Shown here in pieces: positions 11,568-23,357 of a DNA stretch of 64,000 nucleotides. Location: contig CAKJVC010000016.1 of the NCBI GenBank assembly GCA_918026815.1, forward strand, positions 1-64,000, in the 5' to 3' direction. The stretch comes from Chalara sp. BL73. Its lineage: Eukaryota; Ascomycota; Leotiomycetes; Helotiales. The position numbers were made by a program, and so were the translations under genes. The stretch's first letter is position 1. Every line of letters starts with the position of its first letter. The notes beneath the pieces are model-generated. The model was not told where the DNA came from. It saw nothing but the letters and a program-made list of their open reading frames with translations, and searched no databases.

Positions 11568-13066
11568 ATGGCTACAGTTTCTCCGGTTTCAAAAACATTC
11601 AATCTTGTCAGTGGCCATCTCCAGGAGCCAGAACCACACCTTTCAAAGTGTGTCCCAGTTTCAAATCCTGCAGTACCCTTTTGGCAGAAGGATGTGCACA
11701 AGCTCCATGATCATCGTTCAACAGAGCAGATACCAAAGCATAGTGATATTGTGATTATTGGAGCTGGGTATGCTGGTGTCAGCGCCGCATATCATTTAGT
11801 CGGTGAGAAAAGTTGGGGAGATCGTAGCATCACGATTTTGGAGGCCAGAGGCGTCTGTTCTGGTGCCACCGGACGAAATGGTGGCCATCTGAGACCAGAT
11901 TTTTATGGGCACATCCCAACTTATATCGACCGAGCAGGCGCCGAGGCTGGCTTGGAAATTGCAGAATTTGAGATTGCTAATGTCAATGCCATCAAGAAGG
12001 TGATCGAGAAGGAGAAGATTAACTGCGATTTCACACTTACTAGGACAATTGATGTCTGGTGCAACGAAGAATCAGCACAGCAGGCAAAGCAGGTCTACGA
12101 CCAGATGGTGGCTCGGAAATTTGAGTATATGGATGATGTGATCTTTTACACTGGCAAGGCAGCAGAAGGGGTAAGATGCACTCTAGGCAAGCTTTCTTAT
12201 GCTGACATGGGCAGATCTGTGGCGTAAAAGGTGCCAAAGCGTGCGCTTCGTATACCGCTGGAACTATTTGGCCATACAAGTTCATTTTGGCCCTCACCGA
12301 AATTCTCCTTGCTTCGGGTCAAGTCAACCTTCAGACGTACACGCCAGCCACTGTAATTACGCCAGATCCAACAGGCGGTTACATCATTACTACCCCCCGC
12401 GGCAAGACGCACGCGAACAAGATCATCCACGCCAACAATGGCTACGTGTCAGGACTCCTTCCCGAGTATACGCACAACATTATCCCCTGCAAAGGCATCT
12501 GCTGTCAAATTGCCGTCCCAGAAGGCAGAACTGCGCCGCTCCTGAATAATTCCTATATCAACCGTACCACAGACGGCACACTCTCGTATCTCATCCCCCG
12601 CGCCGACGGCAGCATTATCGTGGGCGGCGCCGCCAAACTCTTCAAGCCCTTCAAAGAGCAATGGTACAACAACATTGACGATAGCATCCTGATCGACTCG
12701 GCCAAAGACTACTATGAAAACTACATGCAAGAGACGTACAACGGCTGGGAAAATTCAGGCGCTACGGTCAAAAGCATCTGGACGGGGGTCATGGGATATT
12801 CGTACGACTCAAACCCGCACATCGGCGCAGTTCCGGAGCGGAAGGAGCAGTTCATCCTGGCGGGCTTTAATGGCCACGGAATGCCGGTTATCTGGCTTGC
12901 GGCCAAGGAGCTGGCGTTAATGGTGGCGCAGGGCGGGGAGTTTGAGACTACTTGCCTCCCACGGCTGTACAAGACGACGCAGAAGAGAATGGAGAAGGCT
13001 AGAGAAGGTAAGGAGGAGGATGGGGATATCATCGGGACTGGTGGGTTTTCGGCCACTAAGCAGTAG
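11568..13066 (+). CDS. DAO-family FAD-dependent oxidoreductase (copy 1)
   Basis: Flavoenzyme of the D-amino-acid-oxidase (DAO) fold, 484 residues. It starts at ATG 11568 (MATVSPVSK); the frame opens upstream but only at a GTG. The dinucleotide-binding motif DIVIIGAGYAGVSAAYHL and the FAD-contacting SGATGRNGGHLRPDFY are clear. C-terminal landmarks are DGSIIVGGAAKLF, TGVMGYSYDSNPHIGAVPE and ILAGFNGHGMPVIWLAAKEL. One 44-nt intron, 12171-12214 (GTAAGA...GCTGAC...CAG), joins AAEG to ICGVKGAKACASYTAGTIWP in frame. Relatives oxidise amino acids, sarcosine-like N-methyl compounds or polyamines, giving an imine and hydrogen peroxide; the substrate is not known here. It neighbours transporters and a second enzyme of the same family. 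A relic of a closely related gene lies just downstream in inverted orientation. Confidence 0.9.
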
Positions 13067-13149
13067 GATGGGATCCGTAAATACCTGAGACCTATGTCAA
13101 TTGGGCATTGTGGAAAAGAAGCGTATAGAGGTTATGAAGCAGCCTACAG

Positions 13150-13345
13150 CCAGATGATCCCAGCGATATATAAAGCACATGCTGCAGCACCTTTTACACC
13201 GCAAACTCATAGAAGCCAGTCTAGTTTATCCATTGGGAAGGTATTCACTACTCCTATATCCCTGCTCATATGGCAAACAGCATCATCCATATACTCAACT
13301 TGCGAGCCACCAAGTGATCAAGAACTCTCTTTGCGTTATCTCAAA
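13150..13345 (-). pseudogene. Inverted relic of a DAO oxidoreductase, intron included
   Basis: The minus strand matches the segment of the upstream FAD oxidoreductase at about 12083-12272. It reads EYMDDAV, an intron-like spacer, then VCGVKGAAACALYIAGIIW (the active copy reads EYMDDVI ... ICGVKGAKACASYTAGTIW). The intron position and its AG acceptor are retained, so this is a genomic duplicate and not a processed copy. It is truncated on both sides and interrupted by stops. It shows that a third DAO gene once stood here on the opposite strand. Confidence 0.75.
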
Positions 13346-15165
13346 TTCTACTTTCTCAGCAGCTACTTCTAGTCCGGTTTGGAATGCTGAAATATGCACT
13401 CTTATTCAGATAAAACTCTTCGCTCAAAAGGCCGAATTAAGTTAAGTCGCACGTGCAAACAACAGCCCTTGTCAGTGCTAGTACAACTATTCGTCGCTGT
13501 GCCTTTGTAGAGATAGGCAAATTTGCCTGCTAAGTGGTCCAATGACGACGATTGCATTGCGTAACTGACCGCTGCCATCTACCTGGGCAACTATGACTGG
13601 GTACTTGCCGGCATGCGGAGACACAGGATATGCGGGGGAATGATACATGACATCCCCTCTATAGCTGCAAGGAGGCGGCAAGGGTAAGTTTTTGTCTCGT
13701 CGCTTTCCCACTGATTTTCTACCGGCACATCGCTACAAAATGGCCAATATCATCGCCGGAATCGTAGCAATTGTTGCCTTTACGGCTTAATACTTGGTGA
13801 GTTTTCCATCGGCATCAGTGACGGCTTGCATCCTTTTGAGCATTCTTTCAATAGGCTTCCTAAGGTTCTCTGGAGTAGGTACGGTGTACCAAAGTTTTCC
13901 AAACACGCTTGTTCTGAGTCTTTAGTGTTACAGCGCGCTCCAGAGCATCTATTGGTACCGATAGAAAAGTGGTATTTTACAAGAATCTAAAGATTAATAG
14001 AAGAAAAAAAGGGCTCAAGAAAAGCGTGCCATGTATATACAAATAGCGCTCCCGAAGGAGCTTATCGTATAGATCACGTAGCGTTCAAGGCACTAGGATG
14101 TGTCAGGCACGTGCGACCCGTGGGCCTCTCGCTACACTGAGGACTGCGGGGGAGGTCGCGCGATGGAGTCCAGGGTTCCCCAGAGTGCCGAGGACCCAGG
14201 CCCAAACACCACGAAGGTTCTATATAAGTAGGTAGTTAGTTCTTAGATAGGAGCTTCGCGGCCAACTTAAATAGAATTCTTCTATGCTGATTATCGGGCC
14301 TTACCATATCGTCGTACGTGATACACCTACCTCCCCACCTAACTTACAGCCATAGCAATTCTTCCACCTCAGGGTCGCATAGGGCCGTAACATAAAATCA
14401 CGCTTAAATTAAAGAAAGGCGGCTGTAGGAAACAGCGTAAGTGCTTGCAGCGCGATATTCAATAAAGGTTAAAGTTAATTGTCACGCTTTTTCCAAGATT
14501 CTGAGGTTGTAACGATTCAGCTTGCTGACTCGAAAGTGGGGTATCTATAAGCAGGGCAAAGCTATGCCCAAATAGGTACGCAACTTTGTGATCCCTCAAC
14601 AGTTTCTATTCTATTTTATGTATATGCCTGGCCAGATATCTTTTTAATATAAATTCTCCTTTGGCCCGTCATTTAATTTCGGCGCACCTTCCACTGAAAC
14701 TCGATGGTTAGGGGCAGGAGAACATAAAATATAGGGAGAAGGGGGCGGGGTACATCAATAGTGGGGTGTCCTGTATCGTTCCCCGGATATGCTATGACCA
14801 GCTTGTCGGGCACGATAGGACGTTCCTGTGGCGCCGCGAACAAGACAGGGAGCATGCATTAATACTGTTGTGATATGATTATTGAGCTTGAATTGACTTG
14901 ACCTGTGCGTAGCCGCAGTGATAAGACCGGCCCGGTTACCTCTCTCAAGAAGGCATCTCCCAGTTGTGATACTACTGTACTAGCGCCGATAAGAACGGTA
15001 GACGTTGGTCTGTGTGGGCTCCCCATCTGCAAATCCTCTTTTCTGGCAAAGGCCACCCTCAAATTATATATCCACTCCCGTAGCCGTTGCAATGCCCATC
15101 CTGAACCCCCATCTCTCATCCCATCTCCCAGGACAACTTCATTTCTCAAATTCTCATCCACCGTA
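13346..15165. other. Gene-poor intergenic stretch
   Basis: No intact gene. It contains a tiny frame MANIIAGIVAIVAFTA at 13740 with no continuation, GC-rich sequence at 14100-14220 followed by a TATATAAG box near 14221, and AT-rich sequence up to the transporter start. A 248-bp TG...CA-bounded stretch here was considered as a solo LTR but lacks a matching target duplication. Confidence 0.4.
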
Positions 15166-17026
15166 ATGGCGACTTCGAAGGTTGAAAAGGCCGGCGACCT
15201 CCAGCCTGTCAGAGTCGAGACCAACCCTGGCCATGCTCAGAATACCCAGTGGGGACAGGTCGTTGAAATTGACGAGGCGTATCTGCGCGCGTCGAAAACC
15301 ACGAAATTCTGGCGGAGCGTCTTGTTCCAAATGATCCTCTTCGGGGCGTAAATATATACCTCAACGCGGCTCTCAATGCCCGGCTGACAAAAGCACAGCC
15401 TCTCCTTCGTTGGCCCTGCCATGTCCGATGCCATCTCCAACCTCGGGGGTGGCGGTCTCTCGACTCCTTTTTTAGCCAACCTCGCGACCTCCCTTAATTA
15501 CGCAGCCGGGGTCTTAATAACACTTTTCGGAGGGCCTTTGATCAACAAGTTCGGTATTAAATGGTCTTGTCTCATTGCAGCATTTTCAATGCCTCTGGCC
15601 GGTTCCGGCTATTATGTCAGAGCGAGATACAAGGTGGACTGGTACCTCCTGTTCTCCAGGGTATGTGCAACTGACGTTAAATCCCAATAAGTCCCTTCCA
15701 AATTCTAGCGGACAGCGGTCTGACCGTTTGCCAGATTGTAGGAGGTATGTGCGGCGGTTTTCTCTACGTCGGAGAGACCACCGCCATGCTCTCATACCCA
15801 GACCAAAATGACAGAGGCCTCTTTCTAGGTATGTAAGCTTCAATCCGTGCAAGGGAGACACGCTCATGCGCGCTGGTTAGGCATTTGGTCCGCAATGAGA
15901 AACTCTGGCAGTATCGTTGGTGGTGCGATCAACTTTTCCACAAATTATGCTACCTCCTCAGCAGGCGGCATCGCGTGGTCTACGTATCTCATTTTCGTCG
16001 GCTTTGGTAAGCTTGGCTTAGGCACGTTGAATAGATAAAAGTTTCCTAACTGGGGAAAAAAAAATAGAGTGCACCGGTGTGATTTGGGCATTTATGCTCT
16101 CACCTACCCGAAAAGTTCGACGTGGCGATGGCTCTAAGGTCACCATGTCCGCTGATATTTCCTGGGGAGCGGAGATCGCCGCCTTGTGGAAGCACATGCA
16201 GCGCAAGAAGGCGAGAAATGTTACACGAGAGCTTGATCTCATAGCTGACATTCATTTTAGACCTGGCTCATCTTCATCCCCGCCTTCTACTCCTTCTTCT
16301 ACGGCGGAACCATGGGTACTTACCTCTCTCTGCATTTCTCTGTCCGCGCACGCGCACTGTCATCTTTCATCACCCGTACGTATAATGCGACACAATTGTT
16401 AACGGACCAACTCCTAAACGTGCTGCAGCAACTATTACTATCCCGATGGTCATGGCCTATGGAAAGCTTTTGGACATGAAGCGTTGGTCTCAGATTCAGC
16501 GTGCATGGATGGCCTTCGTCCTCTGGGTCATTCCTCAAGCCGGTTGCTTTATCTGGATTGGCATAGAATACAGTAAATATGGTGCCACTAGAACCGCCTT
16601 TGACTATCGCCTGTAAGATAATTGCCGTGGCCCCAAATCATGGCCAAAGCTGACACTCCATCCCACAGTCAACCGAGGCAGTGGGCCGAAGCATACCTTC
16701 CTTACCTCTTCATCTTCACCACCGGATATCTCTGCCAACTGTCCCTGTATTGGATCCTCGGCACTTTCTCTACCGACGTCAAGTCATCCGCCCGCACCGG
16801 CGGTCTCTTCCGCGCTTTTGAAACCCTCGGTCAAACAGTCTCGTACGCTATCAACTCCAATCCTCGCGCTGATCCCAGGAATGCCTTCTACGTCAACTGC
16901 TCTATGTTGGCCCTCACCATTCCATGCATGGTTCTGCTCATCCGTATGGTTCCAGAGGCTCCAGCTAGTCACGACATCGATGTCGATGGACCAGTCATTG
17001 TAGGTGTCACAGAAAAGGCGGACTAG
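15166..17026 (+). CDS. UNC93-like MFS membrane transporter
   Basis: Integral membrane protein of the UNC93/major facilitator group widespread in ascomycetes, probably a plasma-membrane or vacuolar transporter of unknown substrate. It starts at ATG 15166 (MATSKVEKAG). The soluble N-terminus is followed by FWRSVLFQMILFGALSFVGP and LGGGGLSTPFLANLATSL. Further landmarks are GGMCGGFLYVGETTAMLSYP, GIWSAMRNSGSIVGGAINFS, FVGFECTGVIWAFMLSPT, TWLIFIPAFYSFFYGGTMGT and DVKSSARTGGLFRAFETLG, all family features. Introns are 15348-15398, 15661-15734, 15829-15880, 16007-16067, 16211-16260 (apparent GC-AG donor), one ending before 16430 with donor GTACGT near 16376, and one with donor GTAAGATAAT near 16614. 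All joins restore frame. It ends with TAG 17024-17026. It lies between two DAO-type oxidoreductase genes on the same strand. Confidence 0.88.
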
Positions 17027-18299
17027 GGACAGACTATATAAGAGGGCCAAGATGGTTGGTGGTGACCATATTCTTAGGCAATGTAAAGGGTCTCCGAGCT
17101 GTGACATTTTCGCTGAACGATAGTTCTGTAGCCTTGTTATAATATAAAGTAGCAGAGTGGTGAATTTTCAACCACGAGACCCATGGCCTGTCTTCATGTA
17201 GTCATGTATCTGCGAGTGAAATGATCGGGAGACGTGCAAGCCCTATAGCTCTTAATGGATCATACTACCTTCCAGTTTTCACATGCAGTCCTCCGACAGT
17301 CAGTTCAAAAGCACAGTAAACCCGTCCAACTCAGAAAACAGATTTAAAATCTGCAAGAGAAAACAAAAACCCTGCGACTGCAAAATCTCTCATGTACCCA
17401 TCTCCTCAAGCTCAGAGAACAAAGCCGTTTCAGCTAATAGGAGCAGAGAAGACAACAGATCCATCATCGGCATGGCGAAGTAAAGGCGAACCACGATAGG
17501 AACCGAGATGGTATAGGACGGAATGAGCTTTACTAACTGTCGTGCGCGCGCGGTGGCTCTTAGACAAACAATTCGCATGATTCCTGTCGGCAAAAAGAAA
17601 AAGAGCGCGAATGTTGGCATCTTTCTAGCGCGTGATAGATAGCTTTGAGCCAGGATGAGGAATTGTGTAAGCAAGCTTCTGGGTTGAAGGCGAGGAGAGC
17701 TGGCAACGCAATGTAAATTAGTGCCCAAAATTAGCTGCACGGGGTCTTTTCGTTTTATTTATATAACTCGCATTCTCGATATTGGGTCAAAAGCCGTCGG
17801 GTTCGCGGGAACGAAGTTTGAGGTATTGAGCGATTCTTGGCCATATACCACAACTGCAGATTTATGGATAAAACGAAGAGGATCTAAATGCTTCGTATAC
17901 AATCATTAGACCCCTCTCCCCGGAACCGCCGTCCCTTTGCACACTCTTGCACAGGTCGTTCTTATCTGTTGTGTTGTATATACCAAATACACCGCGTTAT
18001 TGATGCTTCTGATGTTCGTGCGAGAAGCCGTCCGCCGTTGAAACGGCCTATCCGGTGGTCTCGAGTCCGAAATATGCCCTTTTGTGGAACCCCTTGTAGA
18101 GTGGAGGTCCCCACTTCGTCAGGCCAATCGCTGTGTCACCTCTAGCTTATCAAGATATACACTTGCACTAGCGTAAGACCGGGCCGGGTCTACATCGGAG
18201 ACTCGATGCCTGTCGACTCTCCAATGCCAAGATGCTTTTGGTGATAGCAAAAGACGAACAAATAGACTCGCAGTTCTCCTTTGATATTCCCAACTGTTC
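17027..18299. other. Intergenic region
   Basis: About 1.27 kb between two co-directional genes. On the minus strand, 17390-17740 is open and rich in hydrophobic residues (MPTFALFFFLPTGIMRIVC and onward), but it has no recognisable family, no splicing partners and no good start context. It is not called a gene. The rest shows nothing specific. Confidence 0.4.
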
Positions 18300-20156
18300 A
18301 TGATGGTTCTTCCTATTGCTAATCCGACAAAGTCGTACTGGATCGAGGCGGCAGAGTCTCCCTTACGGGATTTCCGCTCCACAGTTGATTTGCCGAAAGA
18401 GACAGATGTGGTAATTGTAGGCAGTGGATATACAGGCGCAACGACTGCATATTGGCTTCATAGGGTAAGATGCCTTGCAAAGCACCCATGTCACGAACCG
18501 CGAAGTTGAATGATGGAATAAGTAGTTCACGGAAAATAATGACTCTCTACCTCGCATGCTCATGCTGGAAGCACGGGATATCTGCGGAGGCGCAACAGGT
18601 CGCAATGGTCAGTTTTCCACCTACAGTTTTTGGGTGCGGAGTCACGCCTTAGAAGGAATGAAAACTGATGAGAGTGCAATGCAGGAGGACAGCTGCGGCC
18701 TCATGCTTACTCGCGCTATCCAAAATGGTCTGGCCTGTTTGGGCCAGATGGAGCGCTTGAGATGATCAAGCATGAGATGGCACATTTGCCTGCTTTCCAA
18801 GAATTATTGGCCTATGAAGGCATTGCTGAAGAGGTGTGCTTCAAGCTCGGTGAAACCTTTGATGCAGCTATGTCAGATAAGGCATGGGCGCGACTAAAGG
18901 ACGCCTATACGACAATGCAGAAGGACCATGGGGAGGATGGCGATGTGATCAGAGATTGCAGGCTTATCGAGGACTCCGAGGCTGCTGAGGAGTTCACCCA
19001 GATGAAGTCATGCATAGGGGCAGTGGTACATCCAGCTGGTCAAGTGTGGGTTCTTCATTCCTCATGTGATGAGAGGTATAAGTGACCTTTAAATAGGTGG
19101 CCGTACAAGTTTGTGCACGCACTGCTCCGCATAGTTAGCCAAAAGGGCAACCTAAATCTCCAAGCAAATACGCCGGCCGTGGAGGTCTCAGAGCGAGACG
19201 CAGATGGTTGGATCACCGTGAAGACGCCACGAGGGGACGTACGGACCAAGGTTGTGGTACATGCCACGAACAGATGGGCTTCGCACCTCCTCCCGGATTT
19301 TGGTAACCTGATTTTCGGATCCCGAGGATCGTTGGCAAGTATCAAAGCCCCAAAAGGTTTTATTAAAAACACTGGTGCCCAACACTGGGATCACATCGTC
19401 AATGTGAGTCTACACCCCAGCCGCGACCAACGGGCTGGCTCACTGAATATCATAGAACTACCACCTCCAACTTCCTCCACCATACAATACTATCATCCTT
19501 GGCGGAGGGAAATCCCTACTTGTACACGACCCGCGCACCTATATCCTCAATGACAGTGAAGACAAGCAATTTGATGGTCTGCCAGAGTTCTACCAATCCT
19601 GGCCAGCCTCGGATGTTGCGCAATGGCCTGGTGAGGGTCCAGCAGAGCTAGGAAAACAGCTCGACGAGGGCGGGGTCTGGTCAGGTGGTGTGTCTCTTCC
19701 CCCCTCTTCTTCCACTGAATATATCCCTACCAGGGGACCAAGCACTGACAACTCTCTAGTCATGTCCTCAAGCATCGATGAATTCCCCTTCGTAGGCGCT
19801 GTCCCGCTCCACGACGGACACTTCCTCGCCGCTGGCTTCACCGGGCACGGTTCGTCATCCCTACCCCAACCGATACAACAAATTAACAATTGTGCCCAGG
19901 CATGCCGCGTATTCTTCTCTCCACCGCCTATATCGTGCCACTCATTCTCACCTCACTAGGCGTCGAGTCCAGGCCACCAGCACTCGTAGCGCCGTATCCT
20001 CCCCTTCCAAAGCCCTTCCACATCACCACCGAGCGCATCGAGCGGTTACAGAAGATAGATGCAAAGGAGAAGTATGAGGCGGACGTGAAGAGCAATTTGG
20101 AGAGTGCAAAGGAGCCGTTTTGTAATGATAGGCGGAGTCGGCCGAAGGCGTTGTGA
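18300..20156 (+). CDS. DAO-family FAD-dependent oxidoreductase (copy 2)
   Basis: Second DAO-fold flavoenzyme, 496 residues after splicing. It starts with two adjacent ATGs (18300 and 18303). The FAD motif VVIVGSGYTGATTAYWLHR leads into MLMLEARDICGGATGRNGG, then QLRPHAYSRYPKW. Later landmarks are GAVVHPAGQVWPYKFVHALL, VVVHATNRWASHLLPDFG, NTIILGGGKSLLV, SSIDEFPFVGAVPL and LAAGFTGHGMPRILLSTAYI. Six introns keep frame throughout: 18465-18525, 18608-18684, 19046-19096, 19404-19455, 19685-19759 and 19850-19899. It is diverged from the copy at 11.6 kb in sequence and intron number, so it is an old paralogue or independent family member, not a recent duplicate. The reaction type is as for that copy; the substrate is unknown. 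The last coding bases (RRSRPKAL) precede TGA at 20154. Confidence 0.88.
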
Positions 20157-22250
20157 TGGAGGTGGGATCCATCTATTTGGTCAATCTATCTGCATAGATA
20201 TAAGAGAGGCGATGCGCTAAAAGCCCACGCTAGGGTGCCAGATACATAGCCAGCAGTAATCTTTAGAGGGCCCGAAAGGACAGGAGCTTGAGTATCTGCA
20301 CCAGCAACTAGGTGGCAGAAAACAAACCAAGGCGGCAATTATCATGATGGGAAGAGTGACTAAATCTTCTATATAAATAAAGAATTTTGCACTATGTGTT
20401 AACCTACCAGCATCCACTCCTGCGTTGTCGGCTGCAGAAGCGCTGTTCTGATCTCGACCAGAACAACGGCTTGGTGAGGAATTCATACCCCCGTGCCTTA
20501 ACCTAGCTTTGAGTAGCTTGAAATGGACCCTCCTTAGAAGGACGTATAGCGAGATGTGGCAGAGCCAGCGCGTCAGACGTGTCGGGTTCTGTAGATCCTA
20601 CTTGCTGTGGTGGTGAGAATAAAGTCTCCGGAAGCTCGGATAAGTCGAGTTGAGTCAATTCAAGGGCTGTATTTGACTTGATTCAGCAAAGATTTATATC
20701 TATTGCTTGAATGCTGTCTCAAAGGCCCCCATCAATGTTGTCACTAGGTTTGTCAGTCAGATCACTGGAACAACAGGTTGAGGACTCGGAATACTATTTA
20801 CCATGCAGCTTCTTGAAGATCAACATACGGCGTGGTCTGATGGTCTCGTTACCGCAAGATCCTATGTTAACTCCGAGATGTTTCATCCTCTTGAATAGCG
20901 GAGCTATTGGCGCTGTGTCAAAGGCTATGTGTGTTCTGCCGAGAAGTATAAGCACGAGTACACAAGAAATCATGCTGGGAGAGAGAAAGTACTTATCCTT
21001 GAGCCTTGCCACGCAGAATTTAGATCGACTTAAGATGCCTACCCGCGAGCTTCTCGAGCTTGGCATACGAGACAGCCTTACGCGTAGTCTGTTCAAAGAA
21101 ACTCTTCTCATATCTCACCAATAGGCGTTGCTGATAATTACACGTGCAGCATCACCCGTCCAGCTCCATGGCGCACTAGCGAGTATACATTTTGGTAGTT
21201 CAAGAAAGAGAGAACTCGCGGGTTAAATGGACAGTATACCTTACCAGATCGAAGCAGCAAAATCACCGATCGACTTGTTACAATTTAGCCGGACGGGAAC
21301 TTTGGTTTGACCTGCAAGTCGGAGCTCCAGCCGCTTGTATCCACTGTCCATCAAGGTGGCAGATGAGACATAGGACACACAATTGGTCAGTCATCACCAA
21401 GCATTCCTTGTTGTGTTTCTCTTACTGGTTCGTCGATGACCAGGCCGGGACATATTTGCGGCTGGAAATCACGTAAACATCACTTTTCGTTTCCGCTTTA
21501 GAGGCGTCAGTGGCCGTTGGCGAAAAAAAATCCCGGAATCTCAATCGGAGTTTAAACGAATTCACAACAGGAGAAGCATTTCAAATGAATTATCTTGGTA
21601 TCGGAGAGAAAGTCGATATTTTAAATTCGCACCAATAACTGTATCGATCGATACCGATTCTCGGCGCTACGAGAAATTTCATCGTGTTACAAGTTCCTTG
21701 TGTCAAGCCGAAATCTGCAGCCACTTCTAAAGATCGTGACGGATCGCTTTAAATGTTGACACTACAGTCAGATCCTTTCTTAGGCATTGCTTCATCGCCT
21801 TGACATTGGGAGGATTTGAGAGTAAAGAGTAAAGAGGCGAAGAGTTGGGAGGTGGAAATAAGCTCCTTGTTAGTGTACCAGCTTCCACAAAATAGGCTAG
21901 CATTCTATAGTTTAATAGTCTTCAAGATATCCAATGGTAAGCATGAGCCAGAATCTTTGTAGGCAGTACCATAAACCCCATATCAAAGGCATGATGTTAA
22001 TCTGATAAGGTTCAGGTGCCTAGATTGGCGGCTGTCACGACTTTAAGCGTAGTACCAACACCTCAATTACGACGCCGTCGCCTGCAACAACAACGATTTA
22101 ATAGATGCTGGTTAGGATACATACGGGTCGGAGCAGATATTACCGTAATATCTTAGGACTAGAAAGTGAAATAACAATGTAAAACTATAACAAGAGCGTG
22201 GTCAGGCAATCATGACTTACAATTAACCAACACTTATAAACTGCTGTAAC
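20157..22250. other. Gene-poor intergenic stretch
   Basis: About 2.1 kb without a supportable gene. A 137-codon open frame at 20711-21124 (plus) is mirrored by a similar-length frame on the other strand, and neither has domain-like features. Near 20.8-21.0 kb one frame reads DGLVTARSYVNSEMFHPL, stop, RSYWRCVKGYVCSAEKY. This may be an eroded gene, but I cannot name it. Confidence 0.4.
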
Positions 22251-22363
22251 TCACTCAGCCCCCGACCCAAACTTATCATTCTGCTCATAGATCTTCCCGC
22301 TGTTCGATAACTCCTCGTACCTTCCTGCACTGGCGATGCTCTTGCCTACCCACTTACAGAGAG
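22251..22363 (-). pseudogene. Orphan C-terminal coding fragment
   Basis: The minus strand from about 22363 down to TGA at 22251-22253 reads CKWVGKSIASAGRYEELSNS and ends GKIYEQNDKFGSGAE. Its composition is protein-like with a natural end, but there is no start and no upstream exon that I can connect. It could be the last exon of a lost gene or of a gene whose 5' part is not recognised. Family not identified. Confidence 0.35.
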
Positions 22364-22816
22364 GGATGGGGGAAACGTGCGTACAGCACCGGCCCGGTGC
22401 ACCAAAACTCACCAAGGCTGCCCACTGGGAAAATCCCGGCGCTTCAAACGAATATTATATAGTACTGTATCTCCAACTTAGGGCAGGGCTAGGGAACCTG
22501 AAACTTGCGCGATATGAAAGGCGACACAAAAGCGTTGAACGGCAACAGTTTTGGTAACTCGACGGGATGATATCCCAGCCTATCCGTACCCTATTTAGCC
22601 ATCGCCAGGTTCGAAAACCGTCTTCCAGCCCTCTCTCCGGTCAGAAGTTCAATTCCAATTATCGCAGCTTGCCCCCTAGAGCGTTTTTCAGCCTAAATCC
22701 CTCATTTACAAAGATACGATCAGACAACTCCTCCATGTTCATGATGTCTAACTAGTTTTGCAATACGATGCCTCCGATTAATTCGGAACGGGGTACAGGG
22801 TTACTCGCATCTGCCG
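22364..22816. other. Intergenic region left of the MITE
   Basis: Nothing supportable. Short frames at 22336-22755 have no domain-like features. Confidence 0.4.
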
Positions 22817-22824
22817 TTTTTACT

Positions 22825-23245
22825 GGGTGCGATTGAAACGGCACACATTAGCGTACCCACATGTTCCCCACTGCTTTCTTTATTGAGGTAGCTAAGCGAA
22901 ACTTACATATACGCTTTTCTACTTTTAGAATTTGGCTTTGCTAGTGTACTAGGCGAGATACACTAAGCCCAATTTTGTTTAATATAAGTATCTTCTTTTT
23001 TAAACAAATCTTGCTACAAAGCATATATAAATATATATTGAAACAATTTGCTTTAACTAGGTTTATTAGATTTAAATAAAGCAAGTTTGATTTTTTTTGG
23101 TTGTTATTTAATGTAAATGTTGTGTTGTAAAGTTGCACAAAATCGCGACACATAATTTTCACTAAATTCCGCGCCAGCGAAATAAAAGCGGCATGTCATA
23201 ATTTTTGGTGTGTTGGCGCTAATTGGTGCCGTTTCAATCGCACCC
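22825..23245. mobile_element. 421-bp MITE with 29-bp terminal inverted repeats
   Basis: The left end (22825-22853) begins GGGTGCGATTGAAACGGCAC. The right end (23217-23245) is its inverted copy; the 29-bp repeats match at 27 positions. The element is flanked by TTTTTACT (22817-22824) and TTTTTACC (23246-23253), a 7-of-8 match that looks like a target-site duplication. The interior is strongly AT-rich with no coding capacity. An 8-bp duplication suggests mobilisation by an hAT-type transposase, which is an inference since the ends do not start with the usual CAG. No related copy was noticed elsewhere in the window. Confidence 0.8.
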
Positions 23246-23336
23246 TTTTTACCGGGTACCACTGTTTGATTAATGGATCAGAATGAAATGAGAGAAATCC
23301 TCGGTTCTGGAGAACATGAACATGGTTTGAGGTGGG

Positions 23337-23357
23337 TATATATATATATATATATAT
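23337..23357. repeat. (TA)10 microsatellite
   Basis: Uninterrupted TA dinucleotide run about 90 bases right of the MITE, in the intergenic region downstream of the HET gene. Confidence 0.9.

Noticed and set aside
14101..14348. Possible solo LTR (TG...CA bounded, with TATATAAG box)
   Set aside because: Flanking bases do not form a target-site duplication and no second copy or internal region is visible.
17390..17740. Hydrophobic 116-codon minus-strand frame
   Set aside because: No family features, no exon partners and no convincing start; it remains within an intergenic region.
20711..21124. 137-codon plus-strand frame
   Set aside because: Open on both strands over the same stretch, no domain-like blocks, no introns or start context.
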